Assembly: GCA_030523385.1 (NCBI GenBank)
Contig: JAUNIV010000152.1
Location: 1-6,408, forward strand
Direction: 5' to 3'
DNA length: 6,408 bases
Source of the DNA: Bacteroidales bacterium
Lineage (GTDB): Bacteria; Bacteroidota; Bacteroidia; Bacteroidales; Bacteroidaceae
The notes under the pieces are model-generated. The model did no database searches, had not been told where the DNA came from, and saw nothing but the letters and a program-made list of their open reading frames with translations. Position numbers and translations under genes: made by a program. This document shows positions 1 to 5,634 of this stretch, piece after piece (the stretch's first letter is position 1; each line of letters opens with the position of its first letter).

Positions 1-1
1 A

Positions 2-1348
2 ATAATCAATAATATATTAGGAATTTGCCTGTCTTTGGCGGTCTTTGCAGCTTGTTCGGATAAGGATGATGTGACAGGAGAAAAAGCATTGGGGCAGACA
101 GGTGTATTGACTTTGAAAGTGGAAACCAACGCTAAGGTGAATGTAATAACGCCGGAAATAGGAACACGTGCAGAGTCGGGCAATGCAACGATTAACCAAT
201 TCCCGGTTGCCATTTATAAAGGTGATTCGATAGTGAAAAGTTATGAGTCTTATTCGGCTATGGATAATGAAGTAAGATTGCCGGTAGGAACTTATAAAGT
301 TGTGGCACATTCTCCGGGAGAAATAGAAACCAAAATGAGTAAACCTTATTTTCAAGGAGAAGAAAATATAGATATAAAGAAGGACATTACTTCTTTGGCA
401 ACCGTTACTTGCAAGATGAAGAATATGCCTATTGTGTTGAACTTTGACCCGGCTTTTGTTAATGCGTTTGAAGATTGGACCGTTGTCATGGATGATGGAC
501 AAAACCATACCTTGACTTTGAGTAGAAGTGAAATGAATGATGGTCCTGTTTATTGGAATGTGGGTGATGGAACTAAAGAAATCAGAGTGAACATAAGAGC
601 TACTACAGATGATGGAATGGTTGTTGTGAAATCTTATCGTTGTACAAAAAGCAGTGCTGAGGAAGATTATATAAGTGGATCGGAATATTTTGGTGCCGGT
701 GATGGACTAACCATTAATTTCACACCGTTGAAGGAAGATGCTGTGCCAGGAGCAAGTATCGATATTACGGTAGATCTGAACTGGACAACAGCGGATGATG
801 GTGATGATGATATAATAATTGAAGTCGAAAATACAAGTGGTAATGTAGATGGAAGTGGGGGAGATGATAACGATGATGATGACCCTATCGTAACTCCTCC
901 TGTTACAGGAGATAAACCGTCTGTAGTTTTGCCAAGCAATTTTACTTATTCATTAAGTGGCACTCCGGCAAAGCCTGCAACAGCCAATGCGGTACTTAAA
1001 ACTCCGGCAGGGCTGAAGAGCGCTATCGTGAAAATACAGACGGATAATGCAGGTTTCCAAGCAATATTGGAAGATACTAAATTTGATGAACTCGGTGCTT
1101 TGTTGAGTGGAGCTGAGATGATAAATAATAAAGCATTGGGAACTTTATTCGAATCTTTGGAATTAACGGAAAAGGACGGTAGCCTTAAAACTACTCCACA
1201 AGAAGGAGCGGAAGAATATGAATTCCCGATTCATGCTTTCTATACTTTCTTAGATTTGTTTACAGGAACACATTCTTTCACGATAACATTGACGGATGTA
1301 AATGGTGAGGATGCAACTGGAACTTTAACCATAACGATTACAGAATAA
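2..1348 (+). CDS. DUF4493 surface lipoprotein with Ig-like C-terminal domain (5' end cut by window edge)
   Basis: This is a predicted exported lipoprotein of unknown function. The frame is open to the left edge, and its first full codons encode a hydrophobic stretch ending in the lipobox VFAAC, with the lipidated Cys at 53-55. The real ATG therefore lies just before the window. SDKDD follows the Cys and resembles the Bacteroidetes lipoprotein export signal, which favours the cell surface. A DUF4493-type domain runs from about 101 to 786; it contains LPVGTYKVVAHSP and SKPYFQG, which recur in altered form in the genes at 1358 and 5635. An Asp-rich linker (about 794-910) joins it to a C-terminal beta-sandwich, about 914-1345, ending in a cadherin/Ig-like pattern (HSFTITLTDVNG, then TLTITI). 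An Arg at 167-169 follows the first predicted strand, as in fimbrillin precursors. The stop is 9 bases before the next start, suggesting co-transcription. Family assignment is fairly sure from motif recall; function is unknown. Confidence 0.85.
   Translation: MINNILGICLSLAVFAACSDKDDVTGEKALGQTGVLTLKVETNAKVNVITPEIGTRAESGNATINQFPVAIYKGDSIVKSYESYSAMDNEVRLPVGTYKVVAHSPGEIETKMSKPYFQGEENIDIKKDITSLATVTCKMKNMPIVLNFDPAFVNAFEDWTVVMDDGQNHTLTLSRSEMNDGPVYWNVGDGTKEIRVNIRATTDDGMVVVKSYRCTKSSAEEDYISGSEYFGAGDGLTINFTPLKEDAVPGASIDITVDLNWTTADDGDDDIIIEVENTSGNVDGSGGDDNDDDDPIVTPPVTGDKPSVVLPSNFTYSLSGTPAKPATANAVLKTPAGLKSAIVKIQTDNAGFQAILEDTKFDELGALLSGAEMINNKALGTLFESLELTEKDGSLKTTPQEGAEEYEFPIHAFYTFLDLFTGTHSFTITLTDVNGEDATGTLTITITE
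794..883 (+). repeat. GAT-rich codon tracts encoding an Asp-rich linker
   Basis: Two clusters of GAT codons, at 794-811 and 863-883, encode DDGDDD and DDNDDDD. They flank a Gly/Ser/Asn-rich stretch and are followed by a Pro/Thr-rich segment (PIVTPPVTGDKP). This is low-complexity linker sequence between the DUF4493 domain and the C-terminal Ig-like domain. The short GAT runs could change length by slippage in units of one codon without breaking the frame. The acid cluster could bind Ca2+ loosely, but I see no spaced EF-hand or thrombospondin-3 pattern. Confidence 0.6.
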
Positions 1349-1357
1349 AATAATACG

Positions 1358-3154
1358 ATGAGAAGAATAATATACATATTGGCATTCTTATTCCCCTTGC
1401 TTTACGCTTGCCAGGAGAACGAAGATTGGAATGACGGAGTGGATGAAGGATATATATCCTTGCAGATTGGAACTGATACATCTACGAGCGTAAATCGTGC
1501 AGCAGAAGATGTTTATGATGCTAAGGTCTTGACGGTACAGATATTGAAGGCAGATGGTAGTGTGCTTCAAACAATTTCGGATTGGGACAATGAAGAAACA
1601 AAGCGGTCTGTGAAGTTACCGGTTGGTACTTATTCTGTCAAAGCTTTTTCGGCAGGCTTTGATGGTAAAACGGCAGCTATGGATAAACCTTATTATGAGG
1701 GAGTCACCAATGATATTAAGGTGGCTAAAAATGCAGAAACTATAGCTAAAGTAACTTGCAAGTTGGCCAACGTGAAAGTGACTGTAAAATACGATGCTTC
1801 TTTTATGAAATCCTTTAAAAAAGCTTCGGTTATGATAGGTGGGCTTGCCGGCAGTACCGGTACGCTGAATTTTGTGATGGGAGAAACTACTCAGTCGGGT
1901 TATTTCCCAGTGAAAGACTTGTATTCTACAGTGGCAGTTACAAATCTGTCGGATATGACTCATAGCCAAACTGACACTATTAAGGGAGTTCAGGCACGTG
2001 ACCATTATATCTTTACTTATAAGGTGGCAGATACAGGCAAGGGAAGTGTGAAGATTCAAGTGGATGAGTCCATCAGAATGTACACGTATGAGTTTGCTGT
2101 GCCTACCACTCCTACAACGACACTGCAAGTAACTGCTAATGCTTGGAGCAATTTTGCCAATTTGGAAGGTTCGGTTCTTTCTGCAGAAAAAGCTTTGGAT
2201 CTTTCTTTGATGAAGCTTCAATACAAACTGAAAACTGCTACAGATTGGACTAATGCAGCAACAACTGTAGATGGAGAGATATGCAAAGCTACAGCGAAAG
2301 AACTTTCTCCTGCTACTGACTATCAGTGTCGCCTGAATTATAATGAGGGAGAATTTGTTAGTGAAGTGGTGGACTTTACGACAGAGAAACAAATGGATTT
2401 GGTCAATGGAAATATGGATGATTGGTATCAATCCGGTAAAACATGGTATCCGGCCAGTGAAGCATATTATAAAGAAAATGGAGGTTCTTTCTGGGATTCA
2501 AGTAATCCGGGTACAACAACGGGTGCAGGTGCTTTGGTGAATAAGAACCCTACTCAAGGTAATACAGAGACAGTTCATACAAATGGTGGACAATCGGCTG
2601 AATTAAGATCTCAATATGCATCTGCTTTTGGATTCGGTAAATTTGCAGCAGCCAGTTTGTACACAGGAAAGTTCAATAGTTTAGTGGGAACAAATGGTGC
2701 AAAGATAGACTTTGGTCAGCCTTTTACGTCCAGACCAACGGCTTTGCATGGATGGTTCCAATATTCTACCGGTGCTATGGATTATGTGGGTGGTAATACA
2801 CCATCTGGTATAGTAGAAGGTACAACATTGGATGAATGTTCCATTTATATTGCTTTGACAACCCGAACTTATCAGGTTGATAATACAGATACAAGCACTT
2901 TTGTTGATTGGAATAATGACCCGGGAGTGGTGGCTTATGGTGAATTGCCTGCCAGTGAGTGTGTGGCAACCAATGGGCAGTGGAAAGAATTTACCGTACC
3001 TTTGGTATATCATAATTTAGAAACGCGCCCATCACATATCATCATCGTCATTTCATCCAGCAAGTATGGTGATTATTTTACGGGTAGTACGAAGAGTGTG
3101 ATGTATGTGGACGATATGGAATTAATCTACGGTGATACTCCGCAAACCAAATAA
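1358..3154 (+). CDS. DUF4493-FN3-PCMD lipoprotein
   Basis: A 598-residue predicted surface lipoprotein. The signal peptide ends in LLYAC with the lipidated Cys at residue 18, followed by QENED, an acidic export-signal-like run. DUF4493 spans about residues 31-250, with KLPVGTYSVKAF (86-97), DKPYYEG (109-115) and VTCKLANVKVTV (132-143). An FN3-like domain follows at about 253-342 (ELSPATDYQCRL near its end). The PCMD domain (putative carbohydrate metabolism domain, a beta-rich Bacteroidetes family) spans about 347-592. It opens with LVNGNMDDWY, contains DECSIYIAL (492-500) and closes with SSSKYGDYFTG and YVDDMELIYG. The gene at 3969 carries the same FN3-PCMD tail on a different N-terminus. PCMD's carbohydrate link is only a family name; no catalytic residues can be pointed to. 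The start gives the only sensible signal peptide. It lies 9 bases after the preceding stop, with no Shine-Dalgarno. Confidence 0.93.
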   Translation: MRRIIYILAFLFPLLYACQENEDWNDGVDEGYISLQIGTDTSTSVNRAAEDVYDAKVLTVQILKADGSVLQTISDWDNEETKRSVKLPVGTYSVKAFSAGFDGKTAAMDKPYYEGVTNDIKVAKNAETIAKVTCKLANVKVTVKYDASFMKSFKKASVMIGGLAGSTGTLNFVMGETTQSGYFPVKDLYSTVAVTNLSDMTHSQTDTIKGVQARDHYIFTYKVADTGKGSVKIQVDESIRMYTYEFAVPTTPTTTLQVTANAWSNFANLEGSVLSAEKALDLSLMKLQYKLKTATDWTNAATTVDGEICKATAKELSPATDYQCRLNYNEGEFVSEVVDFTTEKQMDLVNGNMDDWYQSGKTWYPASEAYYKENGGSFWDSSNPGTTTGAGALVNKNPTQGNTETVHTNGGQSAELRSQYASAFGFGKFAAASLYTGKFNSLVGTNGAKIDFGQPFTSRPTALHGWFQYSTGAMDYVGGNTPSGIVEGTTLDECSIYIALTTRTYQVDNTDTSTFVDWNNDPGVVAYGELPASECVATNGQWKEFTVPLVYHNLETRPSHIIIVISSSKYGDYFTGSTKSVMYVDDMELIYGDTPQTK

Positions 3155-3168
3155 TAAAATGAATAATT

Positions 3169-3200
3169 AATCGGGAGGAAGCAGGTCTTCCTCTCCGATT
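3169..3200 (+). promoter_or_regulatory. Stem-loop in the 61-base gap before the barrel gene (attenuator, processing site or weak terminator)
   Basis: The arms 3169-3181 and 3187-3200 pair over 13 base pairs, with one bulged T at 3194 and a five-base loop at 3182-3186. The stem is mostly G/A on one side and C/T on the other. The downstream tract (ACATTTATAA) is not a clean U-run, so this is a poor intrinsic terminator. The 5' arm contains GGGAGG, a Shine-Dalgarno-like string, but it sits about 37 bases before the ATG at 3216 and is itself buried in the stem. I found no Bacteroides -33 TTTG / -7 TAnnTTTG promoter correctly spaced in the gap, so read-through from upstream is the simplest view. 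The stem could set relative expression of the genes on either side. Confidence 0.45.
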
Positions 3201-3215
3201 ACATTTATAATAGAT

Positions 3216-3959
3216 ATGATAACAAAAAAACAGACTCTGATCCTTCTATTCCTATTGGCAACCTTTTCCGTTGCCATGGCCCAGCGTCCGCAACGCATAG
3301 ACCGCGGCATACGTGAATCTGTATTTATCCCAAAAGGGCAATGGATGGCAGGAGGAACCATCTCTTACTCCGAACATTCAGCCGACAATGTAAACATAAC
3401 CGTATTGAAAGACATTGGGGCGGAAGGATATAATTTCAGCCTGAGTCCCTATGTGGGTTACTTTGTGCGAGACAACATAGCCGTCGGCTTGCGTTTGGCC
3501 TACAACCGCACATTGCTTGACGTGGACAACTTCAGTCTCAATTTGGGAGAAGATTTCAATATCAACATTGACGACCTCTATTATTTGGAACACAAATACG
3601 AGGCTTCGGGCTTCCTGCGTACATACATGCCCGTGGGCAACAGCAAGATATTCGGCTTGTTCAACGAATGCCGACTGACGTATGGCTACAGTGAGGGCAA
3701 GAACTCCACCGGTTCGGGTACTGAATATGACGGAACATACGCTACTGCCCACAACTTGCAGATAGGTATGGCACCGGGATTGACCGCCTTTATCACCAAC
3801 ACAGCTGCTGTGGAAGTGTCGGTAGGCGTAATGGGATTCAACTTCAAGTGGGTGGACCAGGTAACCAATCAGGTAGAGACCGGCAAAAGACGCAGCTCCT
3901 CCGGTAACTTCAAAATCAATCTCTTTTCTATTAACATAGGTATGACCTTCTATTTATAA
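3216..3959 (+). CDS. Outer-membrane beta-barrel-like protein
   Basis: A 247-residue exported protein of unknown function. Residues 1-22 form a type I signal peptide: Lys-rich start, hydrophobic core, and AMA before the predicted cut at Gln23. There is no lipobox Cys, unlike the four neighbours. The rest consists of alternating amphipathic strands such as YNFSLSPYVGYFV, NIAVGLRLAYNR and HNLQIGMAPGLTAFI. It ends in INLFSINIGMTFYL, a terminal strand with a penultimate aromatic as in BAM-inserted barrels. The length suits about eight strands. Short turns and a Ser/Gly-rich loop (GKNSTGSGTEYDG, 161-173) fit extracellular loops. A small periplasm-facing porin-like or anchor role for the neighbouring lipoproteins is inference. 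Composition is GC-rich and C-ending codons are common (for example gac aac ttc at 3525-3533), unlike the gene before it. The next gene starts 9 bases after the stop. Confidence 0.88.
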   Translation: MITKKQTLILLFLLATFSVAMAQRPQRIDRGIRESVFIPKGQWMAGGTISYSEHSADNVNITVLKDIGAEGYNFSLSPYVGYFVRDNIAVGLRLAYNRTLLDVDNFSLNLGEDFNINIDDLYYLEHKYEASGFLRTYMPVGNSKIFGLFNECRLTYGYSEGKNSTGSGTEYDGTYATAHNLQIGMAPGLTAFITNTAAVEVSVGVMGFNFKWVDQVTNQVETGKRRSSSGNFKINLFSINIGMTFYL

Positions 3960-3968
3960 GTTTCGCCG

Positions 3969-5621
3969 ATGAAGAACAGTATAAAGAATATGTTGCTTGC
4001 CGCAGGCTGCACGCTTGTTTTGGCTTCGTGCTTGGAAAACGATATTCCTTATCCCATCGTGGAGGGAAGTATACAGTCTTTTGAAGTGGAAGGGCAACGG
4101 GCTGCCACGGAAGGAGGCAATGCACAAGCCACTATCAATAAAACCAACCGTACTATTTCCTTGTATGTGGATGATTCGGTCGATTTGTCTCGTCTGCGTG
4201 TTACCCGTCTCACGGTTTCCAACGATGCAGAGATTGTTCCTGATTCTACTGCATGCGCAGACTTTCATAGTTTCCCTACTACGGGTTTTGAGAGTATTCC
4301 CTCTTCGGCTAATACGCGGATAGACTTTACCCGTCCTGTGCAATTCACCGTGAAAACCTATCAAGACTATGTATGGACGGTGACTGTGCAGCAGATTTTG
4401 GATCGTGAGTTGGTTTTGGCTAATCAGACTAAAGACCCTGTGATAGATGTGGAAAGCCGTAAGGTGATTATCTATGTATCCAAAGATCAACCGCTCAACA
4501 GCATTCCGGTTATTACTTTCAATTTGGGAGGTGCTCATGGTACCGTAACCCCTGATCCTACCAAAACGACTACATTTGATTTCTCTTCTCCTGTGACTTT
4601 CTATGTGCGCAGAGGATGGGAAGAAGTGAGCTATGACTGGACAGTCTATGTTTTCCATGATACGGACTCATCTACAGATACTCAGGCATCCGTCTTTCCG
4701 ATGGCTACCCGTGCCACTCTTTCGGGCAGCATACAGAGCGGAAAGACGCCTGTAGTGGAGTATCGTAAGCAGGGAGCATCTTCGTGGACCACGTTGTCGT
4801 CTTCGTCTGTCAGTGTGAAAGGAACTTCTTATACAGCCACCCTTACCGGACTTTCGGCGGGCACCACTTACCAGTATCGGGTAAGTGTGGATGGCAATGC
4901 CGCAGCGGAGCAGTCTTTCTCCACCGCTCCGGCATTGGCATTGGAGAACGGAAGTTTCGACGATTGGCATCAGGTGGATAAATTGTGGAATCCGTGGGCA
5001 GAAGGAGGCACTTCTTATTGGGACACAGGTAACCGTGGGGCGACAACCGTGGGCAACAGCAATTCCATCCCTACTACCGAGACCAGTTCGGGCAGTGGGC
5101 AGGCAGCCTGTTTAGAGTCGAAGTGGATAGTATTAAAGTTTGCAGCGGGAAACATTTTTACCGGTACTTATGTAAAGACCGATGGCACAAACGGCGTCTT
5201 GAGCTTTGGTCGTGAATTCAATTCTTTTCCCAGTAAGTTGCGTGTACATTATAAATATACCACTGCCACCATCAACCGTTGCGGAGATGATGAATTTGAG
5301 TATTTGAAAGGACGTCCCGATTCGTGTCACATTTACATTGCGCTCACCGATTGGGACCAACCACGCGAAATTCGTACTCGTCCTTCGGAACGCCAGTTGT
5401 TTGATAAGTCCGATTCGCATGTCATAGCTTATGCCGAACTGATAAAGGGCGAGAGTAACAGCACCTATAAGGAAGAAGACTTAGTTTTGAACTATCGCTA
5501 CACCAACCGCACGCCGAAGTACATTCTGGTGGTAGCCTCTGCCAGCAAATATGGTGATTATTTCACGGGCGGAGAGGGTAGCAAGTTGTGGATAGATGAT
5601 TTTGAACTGATTTACGATTAA
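3969..5621 (+). CDS. PCMD lipoprotein with two tandem DUF5018-like domains
   Basis: A 550-residue predicted lipoprotein. The signal peptide ends in LVLASC with the lipidated Cys at residue 21, followed by LENDIPYP. That is less acidic than the tails of the neighbours, so surface export is less certain. Two related beta domains follow, about residues 30-145 and 146-230. Each has an isoleucine-rich strand (RTISLYVDDS, RKVIIYVSKDQ), an FTRPVQFTV or FSSPVTFYV strand, and a closing VWTVTV or DWTVYV, which is the DUF5018-like pattern. An FN3-like domain spans about 240-318 (LTGLSAGTTYQYRVSV). PCMD spans about 321-549, opening with LENGSFDDWH, with DSCHIYIAL at 451-459 and ending SASKYGDYFTG and WIDDFELIYD. 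The C-terminal half is clearly paralogous to that of the gene at 1358. It probably forms an operon pair with the barrel gene, which shares its GC-rich composition. Function is unknown and no active site is visible. Confidence 0.92.
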   Translation: MKNSIKNMLLAAGCTLVLASCLENDIPYPIVEGSIQSFEVEGQRAATEGGNAQATINKTNRTISLYVDDSVDLSRLRVTRLTVSNDAEIVPDSTACADFHSFPTTGFESIPSSANTRIDFTRPVQFTVKTYQDYVWTVTVQQILDRELVLANQTKDPVIDVESRKVIIYVSKDQPLNSIPVITFNLGGAHGTVTPDPTKTTTFDFSSPVTFYVRRGWEEVSYDWTVYVFHDTDSSTDTQASVFPMATRATLSGSIQSGKTPVVEYRKQGASSWTTLSSSSVSVKGTSYTATLTGLSAGTTYQYRVSVDGNAAAEQSFSTAPALALENGSFDDWHQVDKLWNPWAEGGTSYWDTGNRGATTVGNSNSIPTTETSSGSGQAACLESKWIVLKFAAGNIFTGTYVKTDGTNGVLSFGREFNSFPSKLRVHYKYTTATINRCGDDEFEYLKGRPDSCHIYIALTDWDQPREIRTRPSERQLFDKSDSHVIAYAELIKGESNSTYKEEDLVLNYRYTNRTPKYILVVASASKYGDYFTGGEGSKLWIDDFELIYD

Positions 5622-5634
5622 AGATAAACCCGAT

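Noticed and set aside
35..37. TTG as the start codon of the first gene
   Set aside because: It falls inside the hydrophobic core of the signal peptide, only six codons before the lipobox Cys, and the frame is open upstream to the window edge. The real start is outside the window.
1846..1863. Two adjacent palindromes, TGCCGGCA and GTACCGGTAC
   Set aside because: They lie within DUF4493 coding sequence, are perfect but short, and have no second copy or linked site that would suggest a function.
1616..2431. Long minus-strand open frame opposite the second gene
   Set aside because: It is rich in His, Cys, Ser and Ile with no recognisable domain or signal, and is the antisense shadow of a clear DUF4493-FN3 coding region.
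2343..2540. Alternative plus-strand frame inside the second gene
   Set aside because: It overlaps the PCMD start in another frame, has no homology signal I recognise and is Trp/Met/Val-rich by chance.
3159..3170. ATG-Asn-Asn-stop mini reading frame in the gap
   Set aside because: A four-codon frame in AT-rich sequence is expected by chance.
3200..3207. TACATTTA as a Bacteroides -7 promoter element (TAnnTTTG)
   Set aside because: It lacks the final G, has no TTTG at the -33 distance (that region is the stem-loop), and would give a nearly leaderless message.
3954..4658. Minus-strand open frame opposite the second PCMD lipoprotein
   Set aside because: It is Arg/His-rich without any family signature and lies fully opposite a well-supported gene.
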